A stretch of 64,000 nt of DNA from Dactylonectria macrodidyma (GCA_020744425.1 JAGMUV010000008.1:1178001-1242000); one strand, 5' to 3'; positions 22,461 through 35,185 are shown, counted from the first letter of the stretch. A program made the numbers and translations. The notes: a model not told the origin generated them from the sequence alone.

Positions 22461-23120
22461 TGTAGTAACCTCTTCTATTGGAGAGGTCGATGAGGGGAGT
22501 GTTGTCAGATATGAGGGAGCGCGAATAGTTAAGGACATGGAGTGGCAGAAGGATAACGCAGGTTGGTAAGCGAGTTCGACAAGAAAGGACGAAGGAGGTT
22601 TAAGAGGGATGAATAGAGAGAGACTGTGGTTGGTGCAGACATGGCCGCGGGCATGTTTGAGAATACTGGCAATGGATACCCTACCTATGCATGTCTTGAA
22701 TTCGTAAGCTCTGTGGCTTTGTTGTTTATACGAGTCCCACAACGGCTTCAGGGAGAATCACCCAGTCGGGAGAGTGAACGGGGTAAAAACCCGGGCGGTA
22801 GGGCGGTTAGGGCGGCACAGGTATCAACGCTTAATGATATTACCTTCGTACTAGCTGCCCTAAGCGAATGACTATTTAGCCCTTTCTTCCAATTTGGTAG
22901 TCGAAAATCCCTGCGTTCCGCGGAGCGGAGGCGGAGCGGAGACTTTTGAAGAGCGGGCCGTGAAAAGTCACCGCGGCGTCGATCATCACTGGCAGATCAG
23001 GTCAGACAAGGTAAGCCAGACCGTCAGCTCTCACTCCGGCCTCATCGGTCTAAGCCTGAAGAACTAGATCTGTACTTGGTCCTTTAACCTACTTGATTCT
23101 CCTCTGCAAGGCAACCTACA
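22461..23120. promoter_or_regulatory. Divergent region between PAP2 and Nramp genes
   Basis: About 660 bp without a supported ORF, containing the Nramp promoter and perhaps a missing first exon of PAP2. It includes a short GGAGCGGA repeat near 22922-22942. Confidence 0.35.
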
Positions 23121-25164
23121 ATGAACCGCGTCTCTCGCACCGACGAGCCCTTCGAAGGCGATGGCTACAACCAAAGCCCCAACCCCTTGTCCAACGACTT
23201 GACCACCAACCAGGACCTCAATGGCATCGCCAACACGCGGGAACTGAGACGGGAAGATCCGAAATCTATGCTCGGAGCTCAACCACCAGGAGCTGACGAT
23301 GATGGGTCCATTTCCAAGGCCTCGGGGGATAATAATGTGGTTCCGCTCTCGGTCAGTATCCATTGTGATGCTGGCCAACCCTCGGGGAAGGGGGGTTTCC
23401 AAGTGAATCCCTCTTCCCCTCTCCCCCCTCCCTTCCCTCCCGCCGCTCCCCACGATGATGGTCTCGGTGATGGCTTCAACCATGGATCCACTACCAGTAG
23501 CCGTGGGCGCCCTCACCGTTCCCCAGGCGAACGCCTCAAGTCTGCCATGTTCAAGTTCGGCTCCTTCATTGGACCTGGTTTCATGATTGCCGTTGCATAC
23601 AGTAAGTTCCACGTCCCTTTCCCTCGACCCCTCAACTTCGAGTTCTTGAATAAATATCCCGTCGTCTAGTCGATCCTGGAAACTATGCTACCGACATTGC
23701 TGCTGGTGCCTCATACCGCTTCCGGCTACTGTTCATCGTCCTTTTAGCCAACGTCTTCGCCATTTTCCTCCAGAGTCTTGCCATCAAGCTTGGCACTGTC
23801 AGTGGACTTAATCTCGCCGAGGCTTGTCGGGCTTTTCTCCCACCGTGGCTCAACTATATCCTCTATTTCTTCGCCGAAATTGCTATTATCGCCACGGATA
23901 TTGCCGAGGTATGCCATCATGTCGGCCGAGGTTGATCGCGTCCAATTGATTCCAGATTTGTCTTAAACTAACCACGAGCCCCCAAGGTGATCGGATTTGC
24001 GATTGCGCTCAACCTCCTGATCCCGCAGGTCCCGTTGGTTGCCGGATGCGCCATTTCCATCGTCGACGTCATGGTCATCCTCCTCTTCTATCGCCCCGAG
24101 AAGTCTATGAGAGGCCTTAGGGTTTTCGAGTACTTCATCATGTGTCTGGTGCTTGGTGTCGTAGTTTGCTTCTGCATCCAATTATCTCTCATTCAAGACA
24201 CCCCCATCGGACAAGTCTTCAAGGGCTACCTGCCGTCGGGCGCAATTGTTGAGCAGCAAGGGTTAGTTCTATGTTCTCCCTATCGCTTTTGAACGTTTCT
24301 CACCGCACAAGACTCTACCAATCATGCGGTATCCTTGGAGCAACAGTCATGCCGCACAGTCTCTATCTAGGTTCGGGCATAGTCCAGCCCCGACTGCGAG
24401 ACTACGACGCCAGGCGCGGACTTGTCCCTCCCGAGTCCACCGACGACGGCATCGAAAAGGCCTATTACATTCCGTCCCTTGCTGCTATCCAGCATTCGCT
24501 CAAGGTCTCCATCCTTGAGCTAGCCATTGCTCTCTTCACCTTTGCCCTCTTCGTTAACTCGGCGATCTTGATCGTGGCTGGTGCCTCCTTGTACAACAAC
24601 CCGAAAGCACTCGATGCGGATATCTTCAGCATTCACAGTTTACTTTCGGAGTCGATTTCTCCAGCCGCAGGCACAGTCTTTGCCCTTGCATTGCTGTTGT
24701 CTGGCGTCTCGGCAGGAATCGTATGCACCATTGCCGGGCAGATGGTCAGCGAGGGGGCTTTGAACTGGAAGCTCCGCCCATGGGTGCGCCGCCTGGTGAC
24801 CAGAAGCATCAGTATCACTCCAAGCATCATCATCGCGGGCGCCGTCGGACGCCCCGGGTTGAATGCAGCCCTCAACGGATCGCAAGTTGCGCTGAGCATC
24901 GTCTTGCCTTTCGTCACGGCACCGCTCATCTATTTCACTTGTCGCGATAGATACATGACCGTCCAACCTGGTATGGGTCGTTTCCATGTCGAGAGAGCCG
25001 GTGTGGTGTTCTTTGGCAGACCTATGACGGCGAGTCAAGGAGAGAGCGCCAGTGCGGTGAAGATGAGCAATTCGTGGTATACGGCTATTTTTGCTGGTTT
25101 GGTGTGGCTCGTCATTACCGTTATGAACGTGGCAAATCTAGTGTTGCTAGGAAAGGGTGAGTGA
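23121..25164 (+). CDS. Nramp/SMF-family divalent metal transporter
   Basis: Four exons (23121-23601, 23670-23908, 23987-24261, 24312-25164), in frame, 615 aa. After a ~135-residue polar, Pro-rich cytoplasmic N-terminus comes FIGPGFMIAVAYSIDPGNYATD with the metal-binding DPGN (D162-N165), then the TM6 signature GATVMPHSLYLGSG carrying the Met metal ligand. About 11 membrane segments follow, ending LVWLVITVMNVANLVLL. Nramp proteins import Mn2+, Fe2+ and related ions by proton coupling at the plasma membrane, vacuole or endosome. The extended N-terminus and large loop after GSGIVQPR are typical of fungal Smf-like proteins. The gene appears intact and, with the siderophore transporter at 60-62 kb, gives this window two metal-uptake functions. 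Confidence 0.93.
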
Positions 25165-26126
25165 GTTAGTGAGTGAAGGAAGGACAAGAAGTACGGAGAT
25201 TGCTCGGTGAGGAGCGATCCCATAGATGGTATCCCATGCTGAGGGAGTTGACTGCCGGTTCGATTGGCTTTCCATCGCCAAACTGGGCCTCAAAGTTGGG
25301 CTAATCCAGAAGGGAAAACATTTTTCTGGCAAATGGAGAATGCGAGTGAAGGTATAACGAAGACTGGCGGCTCGGATGAAATTACCAAGAAAGAAGCAGA
25401 TCATCAAACTTGAGGACTTTTACGTGTATCAAAATAGTCCCCACAGATTGAATTCCAGCCGCAGCAGTATTTGTCATGTGCCGACCAGCAGTGAAGAAGC
25501 GCTCGGCCGTTATTGGTCTAGGGTAAGTCTAGGAGGGGAGCATGCTCCTTGACAACAAACAAGACCTTGCTTATTCATGGTCGCAATGCCGATGCGACCG
25601 GTTTGAAGCGGGGTCTCTCTCTGGCGGCGTCTTACCTACGATACTCTGCATCTATCATGAGCTATTCACACATTGTCGCATGTCGTTAATCTTAAATGGC
25701 ATGGTGGAGAAACGTTTAGATGCCAAGCCAGCAGTTCGCATTGAAGTGACGTTTCAGCCCCGCAGCCGCCCCACCATGATCGAAATACGCTTGAACCTCA
25801 CTTCTCACTTTACCTCAATAAAGAACTTAGGCGTCTACCTACTACCAGAGCCCCAAGTCGGACCTAGATACTCTCAGAGCCGGGGTTCTTTTTTAAGGCC
25901 ACCAGACCACTTACGAAGTGGGGAGGGGAAAGATGTTATGGTGGGATATGAGGCCAAGCGCAGCAAAACCAACAAGCCAATTGACATCGGTTGGGTCCGA
26001 TGCCAGTTGGTCCTTGCAAGTTTCCTGCACCTCGCCTCCAACTCTACTCAGGGTAAACAGATCGTATGACAATATCGTGGCAGTAGTCAACCAGGTAAGT
26101 GTTGAATAAAGGACGCAGCTATAGAT
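25165..26126. other. Intergenic with an unsupported plus-strand ORF
   Basis: A 175-codon open frame at 25542-26069 has no recognisable domain, signal or intron and ends in the A-rich flank of a short interspersed element. I regard it as probably non-coding. Confidence 0.35.
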
Positions 26127-26288
26127 CGAAAAGAAAAAAAAAAGAAAAAGGTGTCACCCAGGCAGTGGCGGGGCCGTCGGACCACATAGGCGGATCAACC
26201 TAGATCTGAGTTAGGGATTGAACCCATAGACTCATGGAATTTAATCCACTGTAGACCATACCGCCACTGATCATAGGATCACTGGGTG
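26127..26288 (-). mobile_element. Short tRNA-like interspersed element, copy 1
   Basis: Bounded by inverted ends (GTCACCCAG at 26154 and CTGGGTGAC at 26280). Read on the minus strand, it has a TGGTCTACAGTGG stretch like a pol III A box and GGGTTCAATCCC, a near-perfect B box. It is followed on that strand by a T-rich run (26127-26151), as expected for a pol III terminator or tail. Two further copies occur at 38.5-39.1 kb with the same layout. It therefore behaves as a tRNA-derived SINE, though the inverted ends also recall a MITE. Confidence 0.6.
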
Positions 26289-26559
26289 ACGAAAGGGAAG
26301 ATAATAATCTGGGTTGTATGGCTAAGTGCTGTCAGGGAAGGGTGGCCAATGGGCTTCAGGTTAATGCGACTGGCCTCTGCAAGTTTTTTTGCACCTATCT
26401 TATTGGTTATTGGCAGCTGTTGATGCAGGAACAGAGAATCTGATATAGCAAACCGATTCGTTGGGTAGGCGCATGCACCATCAAACATCAGGCTGATGCG
26501 CGAAGGCTGGAAGTTGTAAAGGTGGTCACGTGTGCCGGTGCCCAAGGCAGGTTTCAGCC

Positions 26560-28720
26560 ACACGAACACTTCGCCCATTTGCAAGTTTGCATCAATCGCA
26601 GTTTCAACCTTCATCATCTCACGACACCCATCATTCGAGGTCAAACCCGAACACACAGCCTCAATCGCCCCTTCCTTAGCATCCTCTGTGGGCTCAGCAG
26701 GCAAGCATGATTGCTCTGGTACGTTTCCGGGTTTCGTGTTGATGTCCAGTCCGCTAACCTGACTCTGTTTGTGCAGCAACCACTCTATTCGAACCGATAC
26801 GTCACGCACCGTTAATGGCACCGAGGATTTGAGCCGAAATAACAAACAACGTTGGATGACATGCTTGCGACAACATTCAAATGCTGATTGTGCAAGGCAA
26901 CAGTGTCTTTTCACTCGGGTCCATGCCTTGTCTGGACTACTGTTCGTCAATATCGAAATGCTATCATCACCGTCATCATCCTCTCTTGCCACCACCCGTG
27001 GAAGACACTCCGGGGGTTCATTTTCACTGCTTCTGAAGCGCTGTCTCGCAACCCGCGTCATCCGGGGACAAGGACACAAAACTAGGTTGATTGCAAGTCT
27101 CCCCTGAATTAAGATTCCTGTGCTGATTTCGGACAGCTTCACTCCAGGTACGTCCGAGAACTGTCCTTCGATTTCTGCGTCCAGAACACATCTAGATGTT
27201 CGTCGCCGTCTCTTGCCCTACCATGCGCCCCATTTGTCGAAGATTTATCCAAGGATTTTTTATTTGCTGGAACTCTATGCTAGAACCGCCTTTGTTTGTT
27301 TCCGGGTCTGGATGGTGTCTGAGGATTTCGCGCTCGCCGTCGCCATTCTCCCCGTGGTCTCTTGCGCCCATGACCCCGTTCGTGAAAGCTCATCAGGTTC
27401 GGTTGCCAGAAATCGCTACGGAGGTGGGTAATTTTTAGTACAGGCCGCTGTTTCAGACGCCGAAATTGAAGTTCTGAATCGTTTGTTCTTCGTCCCCCCT
27501 TATATCCATGTCAACCTAACGACACTGCCCTTAACCCTCCTCACACTCGACGAAATGGACACCACTCTAACTTCCCATCCATTCAGTTAGGTTGACTACT
27601 GCGAGATCGAATATGTACTGGCTAACGACGCCTGTGCCGTTCTTAAGGCGATTTCCACCGTCTCCTCCACCTCATGTGAAAGGCGTGAAATTGCAGAGCA
27701 GCTCATGAGCGGTGAAGATAACGCTGAGAAGGGACTAAACTTTAGCAAAAATTGCTGGATATTGTCTAAGACTAGTAAATATTTGACTCTTTGCCCATTC
27801 GCCCATGACCTTTGCTTATACTCCCAGGGCATGAACCGACCTACCCATCGCTGTCCAAAATGCCACCTCCTATAACTTCTCTCATAATGGCTTCGTGTAA
27901 CTCATGCGCGAAGCTAGCCTCACTCGGGACCGGATCTTTGCCAGACATACATGCGCCATCTACGCCTCGACAACTCTCATTACCCCTGAAAGTAATCAAT
28001 GTCACCCGTAACCCAGATCATCACCGAAAGTCAGGACTCAGCGGCAGGCAGCCCGTGTTGAAGCACTTTTAAGCGCCCAGTCATTTCCCCGTGGACCTCG
28101 TAAGTGTTTGTGTTCGCCCTCGGACGTTCACTCCAGTTGTGCCCTTCCGCCCAGCTCGGAGATTGAGCTCCCCAAGAGACGTCGAACCGCCGACAGCCAG
28201 GGCTAGCGACCTGAGCATCAGCGTCGTGCGTCTCCCGAGAAGTAAGTCCACCAGCTTTGACCGTCATCTAAATCTCCGCTTGCTGCTTTCGTTCCTCTTC
28301 ACGCTCCTTGACAACCACCCGCTGATGACGATAATAATGGCCTAGATGTTCGGAGCCAACTCCATGGCAGCCCAGCCGGTCCTTGAATGCCCTGCCTGCC
28401 CAGAGGTTTTTGCCCCGAGGCCATTTGTTATGACGTCTGTCCAGCGTCTCCCGCTGGAATTCCGTCATGAATCCTATTTGCCATCGCCGATTTGTGGGCG
28501 TCTGATGCCGATGTCCTGGGGTCTGATGCCGACGCCCGTTACTCTGATGCTTACATTGCTGGCATCGCCGACATTGATGCCGACGAGGATGATTCTAAGC
28601 CCGCGACCGGAGTTGATACCATCACGAAAAGCAACCGATGGATCCGAGTCGGCAAGCGATTAATTAAGGCCTATGTTCCCGATGTCCATTCCACAGTCTG
28701 CTCCTAATCTAGGCGCTCTC
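26560..28720 (+). repeat. Decayed dispersed repeat, long copy
   Basis: Several blocks recur in order at 36.3-37.3 kb: GCAAGTTTGCATCAA (26580 / 36330), GGTACGTTTCCGGG (26719 / 36468), CCGTGGAAG...CTCCG (26998 / 36863) and GTACGTNNG...GACTGTCCTT (~27151 / ~36988). Both copies contain intron-like GGTACGT...CAG segments and a protein-like HHPWKTLRG / NYPWKALRG block, so the unit derives from a spliced gene or an element carrying one. Beyond 27.5 kb no counterpart is present in the window. Frames are interrupted throughout. I cannot name the parent. Confidence 0.5.
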
Positions 28721-29812
28721 TTGAACCTCTGAAACCTTGATGGCGAGCGACTTGCTGCCACTGACTATGACACCGAGTCATACCGGGACAGTATTCTTCC
28801 GATCATCTTAGCATCGTTTATTGAGCACAAGAATAATCGTCTGAAACGATTTTGCGACTACACAAGGCTCGAACTTTCATAGACTACAGGGCCTCGGTCA
28901 ATGTCGATTGAAGCTGCGTACTACATTGCCTGAGATGGAGGGTCCTCTCACTTATAATGCCATGCCAACTCACCCACGTGGATACTCATCGAGTCGCAGA
29001 GATAGATGACTCTGAAGCTTAAGATCCAAGTCAAACACCATCTCACAACGGCAGTTAAAGAGCCCAATATGGTTGAACTTGGTAAGGCAGGTAGGACACT
29101 GGAGGAGTGGAGTGAACTGGCATGGTTCCTCGGTCGGCTCTTATGGGATCCATTACAGAATAGACAGAAGCAGCATAATAAACTACGCGGTTGGTGCAAT
29201 TGTGCCGAATCGTGCCGACAGTTTTGTCCCAGCCTCCTATCCAGACCTCCTCTTCCAGGCCGGAATGAACCCTCCACAGCGAGTGGCGCAGTGGAATCTC
29301 ATGAAGCATGGCACAGATACCATCCTGAGAGTCCGAGCTGTATGTGCCCATTACGTTATCCGTGAACCATAAGTCGAGGGTGATGGTGGAGAAGTTGAAG
29401 CAGTGGATTGGATCAAGTTCACTGCCCTCGATGAGTCCACACTTCGTGGCGATGCCATGATCAGGGCCTTTAGAAAAGGATATTCTTTCCTCATGACAAG
29501 CGCATGGTGTAGGAGGTAGTCACCATCCATCCAGAATGTGGAAGGCGATCTCTCCCTGGCTTGCCTGTAGTCGTTCAGCCTTGAGAATTTGGGATCTTGT
29601 CGCAGAGCGGTCTGTCACAACATGTACGGGCGATTAAACTTGCTCTTTGTTCCTAGCGTCTACTCTTTTCAACAGAAAAAGAGGCACAAGATAAGCCAGT
29701 CTGCTAGAAGGAAGCATTAAATCATTTATTACAAATTCTTAATTCTACACACATGCCTAAGCTAGCCGCAAGTGTGACTGGATGTGTCGTTCTCATCAGC
29801 CTCCTCCACGTT
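28721..29812. other. Gene-poor stretch with protein-like remnants
   Basis: The plus strand has a broken protein-like reading around 29073-29370 (including MNPPQRVAQW, LRVRAVCAHYVI) and short patches before it. All lack starts and are cut by stops. It may be the tail of the upstream decayed repeat. No feature identified. Confidence 0.3.
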
Positions 29813-32409
29813 CTACACCAAAACTTCAGCAATTCTACCAGCCTTCAAAAGCCCGTCGTGAAGGTTTCGTAGAGCCTTGGCATTCTTCCACCTCTTCAGG
29901 CCCGTGTTTGAGTGCAAGTTGTTCTTGCCTTTGATGTCGCCAACAATGACCAAGCCGTATCGTTGTCTGCTGATCATGATGTTGAGTCGCTGATCGTCAA
30001 TAGCGAAAGATCTAGAGCCGGGTCTGGGATAAGAGGTGCCCATCACTGCGATGATGATGTCGTTCTCTTTCCCCTGGAACCCGTCGACCGTCGAAGCTGG
30101 CGGCATAGAAAGTAGCGCCGAGTACCCGGGACTGTTTCGTGTCATCGCAATGACCTCGAGGTTGCCCGAAAACAGAGCCAGCACTGAGATGCTAGCCGGG
30201 TTAATGCCTTTCTCTTCGATCAGTTCAACAGCGAGATCGAGGGCAATCCTGACTTGGTCGGAACTAGTCTCAGAGCCGGCGCCATCGACGGTGACGCGGG
30301 AGTCTTTGCAGTTGATGAAGACGGGGCAAAGCTTGCCGGCTGGCGAGGGTGTGACAGTAGGGTACTTCTCCAGGATGAATGCTTCGAGTATCTGACCGGC
30401 GGATAACTGGGGGAGGCTGACTTGGCAACAGTTGGCATACTTGAAGGCGACCTCGGGGTACATATGGGCAGCGACACCGTCAAATTGTCCGTCCGCCATC
30501 CGTAGTTGTGTCCGTAAGCGATAAACTGGAATTCCAGTTGCCATGAGGAACAGAAGAGGAGAGGTCTTGCAGTGGTATTGGAAGCGGTTGGGCAAAGCAC
30601 CAGTGGAATCGCGATCAGCGGTGATCGCGAACTTTGAGTCCCCAGCAAGGAAACAAGGGCGCAAATTCTCTCCCCACAGGCAAGCCAGGCTTTTTTGGGT
30701 CATCCTACCTGCATCATCCACGACGAGACCTTTGGCAGCTTTCTTCCAAGTAGAGTAAGGGACGCAATCGACCGTCATAGCCGGGGTCGTGCAGAGTACG
30801 TCCGCAGCACCGAGGATCTCCTTCATCAGGACCGTGAGCTTGTCGCGCTTCACCTGGGCTCCTTTCTGGTAAACATTCCATGGCATACTGCCACTTACTA
30901 CCGCACATAGGGCCTTGAGGTCATCCCGAGCTTCGATCTTGCGTCGCAATTCGTGGAGGGCGGGGTTATCGTCGGCGTGGAGGGTTCGCACAGCCGGGCA
31001 ACGCAAGACAACCAGAAGCCAGAACGCAATCGACAGGTGTAGTTGCCACCCGGAACCGGGGGCCGCATTGTTGCCGTCGGTTGGGTGCTCCAGCAGGTTG
31101 AGGAAGGCATCCATCTCGTCCTGCGGCTTGTATCCACGAACAACAAGCTGGCGACGGGTGCGAGCCTTGTCGGACTTGCCCTTGTTGTATCGGTCGGTGA
31201 CGCTCGTCGTGATACGGTCGATCCTCTGGGCGAAGACATTGACGGCGACGTTGGAGGGACCGGAGCAGAGGATCTTGCCGAAACTGGCCTTCATCGCCAG
31301 AGTTGCCACAGCGATGGCCGTCGTCTTGCCAAAGCCAGGCCCCTGTTTCAATCAGACATCGATTAGTATTTAGACAAACGATAAATGAGATGCTAAATCG
31401 GGCTTGGACTCACAGCGGTGATGATGCCGAGACCAAGGGCTCTATTGCTGAGGTAGCGACGGAACCGACCACGATCCTCTGCCGACAGCTCCTGGATTAA
31501 GGCATCGACGAACTTCTCATCAATCTGCAAGAAATTGACAACCGGGAGAGGGCGTAGTGCTGGATGTGTCATCCACTCAAAGAATCCACTGCCACGCATC
31601 AAAGCGCGGTGCAGGCTGACGGTGTCATTGACAGCTCCGGGCGCTCCGTACGTCGACGTTTTAGCCGAGCTTGAATTGGGAGGAAGCCGCCCTTCATCGA
31701 ACAGCTTGGACGCATCATGCACGGTGCTGGCCATGATGAGACAGAACGTGCTCTGTCGCAGCACATCCAATAGAGTGACGCCTCCCGCAATGGGTGCGTT
31801 CTGATTGACCCATGAATCGAGTTCCGGGTCCGAAGAATTGGCAAACGGAATCCCAAAACCCTCGACATTGACGCGAGCGCCATCTTTGAGCTTGGCGTGG
31901 ACAACAGCGAGCCCATTGTTGGCACCTTTGGCGTTAGGGAACCGAGCGAGAACGTCAGCATTGGCTGCCTGGATGTCATATTCGCAATGTCCAAGAGGGA
32001 ACGTGACTTCGAGGTGGTGCTGATCGAATGGCTCAATTCGATCTGAATGAGTATCAACTGGTGAGAGTTTGTTAGCAGAAAATCCCATGAAGCAAGATAC
32101 AAATGGAACGAATCGAGCCGACTCACCCTGGTGTCGAACACCAAACCCAGCATCTTCGTTCGCTTCCTGTCGCTCACCCAAAGGAAAGTCCATATAGAAG
32201 CCGATGGCAGGGATGGCACGAGCTGATCTGTGAGCGAAACACCGCGCAATGATCTTGCTCGGCAGACCTAGGGTGCTCCCGCTGGCGACGATTGGTCCAA
32301 GAGCATGTCCGAATACGACCGCACAGTCTTTGACGGTCGACTTGTAGATGATAGTAGCAGCAGCAGCAGCAGTAGGAGCCGGTGACGGAACCGGAGTTGG
32401 TTGAGACAT
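29813..32409 (-). CDS. SF1 (Upf1-like) helicase paralogue with altered catalytic motifs
   Basis: Three coding exons (32127-32409, 31414-32057, 29813-31342) give 818 aa. The first intron is 69 nt and in frame. Residues 1-309 align with the start of the broken copy at 13.6-16.9 kb. Walker A is GPGFGKTT (310-317). Later motifs include SGPSNVAV, STVDGFQGKENDIII and DDQRLNIMISRQRYGLVIVGD. Two key sites depart from consensus: Walker B reads VVDDAG where the copy has VDEAAG (~518-521), and motif III reads AGDSKFA where GDDNQL is expected (~544-549). ATP hydrolysis coupling may be impaired. A spliced 5' leader intron (32458-32531) precedes the ATG. Likely fungal Upf1/SMUBP2-like RNA/DNA helicase family; role unknown. 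Confidence 0.8.
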
Positions 32410-32457
32410 GCCGTTTGTCGTAGAGGCAGGAGAAGAGGGATCGGTGATATGGTCTCG

Positions 32458-32531
32458 CTGCGTGTGTTAGTCAAAGGACTTTCATCTGTGCGAGTAGCGG
32501 GTTCGAGTCACTGTTGTTTGATGATACTCAC
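32458..32531 (-). other. Inferred 5'-leader intron of the helicase paralogue
   Basis: On the minus strand GTGAGT (32526-32531), CTAAC and an ACGCAG end make a canonical 74-nt fungal intron directly upstream of the helicase ATG. It implies transcription begins in or beyond the minisatellite at 32.63-32.74 kb. Confidence 0.5.
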
Positions 32532-32628
32532 CTGCCTGTCAAGTTGAGAGATCGACAACTGGACTCAAAGAGTCTGAGAAACACTCGAAACCCTTTCACA
32601 CCGCGGCAGCAGTGGCGCCGGCAATCCT

Positions 32629-32736
32629 GATGGTGACGGCGATGGTGACGGCGATGGTGACGGCGATGGTGACGGCGATGTTGACGGTGATGGCGATGGT
32701 GATGTTGGTGTTGATGGTGATGGCGATCGCGATCGT
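32629..32736. repeat. 12-bp minisatellite (GATGGTGACGGC)n
   Basis: Nine 12-bp units; the first four are identical, then they decay to GATGTTGACGGT, GATGGCGATGGT and similar. It sits just upstream of the helicase leader intron. In one minus frame it encodes a Thr/Ile repeat, and in another a His/Arg-rich one, so nearby ORFs there are repeat artefacts. Confidence 0.9.
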
Positions 32737-33188
32737 GGTGGTCAAAGTTGTTTCTCCCCTTACGAGAAGAAAAGAACGAGGAGTGTGAAGAAGTTTGTGC
32801 GTGGAGGAAAGAAAAAAGAGGGCTAGCACACATAACAACGGCTCAACACCTGCACGCAGCTGGCGTAAGAATATCGCCAAATCGATGACCACACAGATGC
32901 CGCCAGCTGCCAGCAACGCAAAATCTCTTGAGTGGGGCACCGTTCGATGGTTGAACTTGGGTAAGCTGGGTTGCTTGCTGAGAGGCCATTGTTCCTTGGG
33001 ACTTGATTACTTGGTCCGTCATTTCAATAACAACGCTCCGGAGATCAACATGATCGAAGTTGGCCTCGCGTGTGCTCATTTCATGGTCGGGGTTTGCAAA
33101 GAGGGTGACAAATCAGTTATCCACATAGGGAACTTCAAGCAGTACTCATTAGTCCCCATAAGATGCCTCTAGTTCCCAAAGACGTTGC

Positions 33189-33293
33189 CTAATTTAATGT
33201 AAAAATTCGACTGATTTATGGTAATATTTTCCTAATTTGTAGTGAGTTTCAACTAATTTACTACATAATGCTACTAATTTATGTCTACTTGGG
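33189..33293. repeat. AT-rich tandem repeat, ~21-bp unit beginning CTAATTT
   Basis: Five consecutive units start at 33189, 33211, 33232, 33253 and 33274, each with CTAATTT or CTGATTT and a variable remainder. No coding potential. A similar array occurs at 59.4-59.6 kb. Confidence 0.7.
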
Positions 33294-35185
33294 TTTCTTG
33301 CGTATGCGGTCGATGACTCGACATGATGGACAACGATGGCGGTGGCGGTGACGGCAACAGCAGCGGCGGCAACGGCGGCGATGGCGACAGCGACAGCGAC
33401 AAAATGCAGACGAGTCTAGAAACAGAAACAAGGACAGTTCTCGGACGTACCAGGAGTGAAACCATAAACCCCAGCATGGGGATGAAGTATTATTTTGAGC
33501 TAGGCGATTTTTGCGTGCGTCCCTGTGCCTTATCCAGAGACCGAAGGAACGAGGTGCTCCTTTCTCATCGCATCCAGTATTACGTCCAACACCAGAATGG
33601 CCACCTTGGTCTGATTTTTCCCAGCGCTAGAAATTGTTAACGTAACTTGTATGAACTCATGGGTTTCGCATGGGAGCGCTGCCATGGGGGTTGACGAGAG
33701 AGCTAGTAGATCTTATGCTTTCGCCTCTCCCTCCTTAACATTGGGCGATCGGGAGCTGGATCAGGCGGTGTCGGAATTGGGCTGCTATGTCATGTTCCTA
33801 GCAGAGGCTCGGCATGTTCTTATTCGAGAGAAAGTATGAGCGGAGGTTATGGTCTGATGGCTAAGCGTCTCGGGGTATGTGGCTAGCATCTTTGAAGTGT
33901 CTGTCGAGTATATGATCGGCGGATCGGTCGGTGGGAGGCATGGGTGTTGAGGTAATTAAGTACCTGGTAGCATTAAGAGTCAGCTTCTGCGAGATAATGG
34001 TGCCCTGAAGTAGGGTGCACTAGAGTTTTAAGGGTTGATAACACTACCCTAATGTCGCTAATGGTCTTTGTCGAGCTTGTGGATATGGCGATTGATTTGT
34101 AGCATCTTGACCAAGGGGCTCCTAAGTATGTGTTGGGCTCCGCTATGTTCATTTAAAGTCATATAGCATACTCGCATGTTCTAGGTGACGTCTATGTAAA
34201 CCATCGTCAGTAAGTAGGATAACTTAGTGCGGGATTAGCGTTGGTGCTTTGACTACTAAGCCTTGATGAGATGACATACGGTGAGATGAATAAAGTCTTA
34301 GTGAAGTAAGTGTTGTTGTCTTGACTTTGAGAACCTACAGTTGCTGGCTTCTCCAGGCATGTCGTCCGTCGGCTCGACATTGGGGCGAGTTCCTCCATGG
34401 CTTTATTGCTCGCAGTCCATAAGTTGGCTTAGAACTCAAGGGCGTCGCGATTCTGTTGATTGCTCCTTGCTCGAGGGCCCAATTGGCCGCTGCTAGGCCA
34501 GGTAAGGTCGTGATCTGGAAGTCATCCGCCTTCGACCAGTGTCGGCGGGCACAGACAACCAGCTCGTGCTTGTTAGTAAGGTGAGTCCTTGAGCACTGAT
34601 GGGCTGCGGGTGATCTCGGATCTGGCATTGCCTATGAGTTGTCCAGTACAAAGTAAAACCGAACATGACACAAGCAAGGAATGTATAAACGTACCACTTT
34701 GCCCGAGCTTCTTGTCTCCAGTGTCTTTGAACAGTCAGAGGTGGAAGGTTGAGCTCCTGGCGAGACGACGCTAGGCAGAACTCCGGTGTTCTGGCCAGGA
34801 TTCATCCAACGACTCCCTATAAACACGACACCAAACTCTCTCGGGTCTCTACCCCCGTTACCGATCTGAAAACGGTCTGAATCACGAACCTAGAGAGCGA
34901 ACTCAACCCGCCATGGAAAGATGGGGCGTGAGGAGAACAGACGCCGCCGCATCGTCAGCCGGGGTGGGATACGTACTCGTCGACCATGGATTGATGTTCG
35001 ATAATCTCGAGACCCTGCAAGTTCGGGCACTCGCTTGGGAACAGCAGAGACAGCCATGGTTTCAATCGAAGAGAGGTACATATTTGAAGTTCGTTCAAGT
35101 TTCGGAAGCGAAAGATGTGTCGAACGGGCGTGAGACATCCATCAAGCTGTAGGGATCCTCGATGATCTCAATGCGCTGTGGGCTC
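33294..35185. other. Gene-poor DNA, no gene supported
   Basis: Short frames only, including a Gly/Asp/Ser low-complexity ORF from 33323 (codon repeat GGC/GAC/AGC at 33335-33400). No domain, intron structure or element ends recognised. Confidence 0.4.

Noticed and set aside
23064..23612. 182-codon minus-strand ORF
   Set aside because: Shadow of Nramp exon 1, which has clear splice sites and homology on the plus strand.
25542..26069. 175-codon plus-strand ORF
   Set aside because: No homology, start context or intron; it runs into the A-rich flank of a short element.
26279..27142. 287-codon minus-strand ORF
   Set aside because: It begins inside a decayed repeat and ends inside the tRNA-like element; no domain or intron logic.
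32440..32520. tRNA-like B-box GGTTCGAGTC near 32506
   Set aside because: No foldable cloverleaf or A box at the right distance; the stretch is better explained as a canonical leader intron on the minus strand.
32528..32940. Minus-strand ORFs rich in His/Arg or Thr/Ile
   Set aside because: Products of the 12-bp minisatellite; most likely untranslated leader of the helicase.
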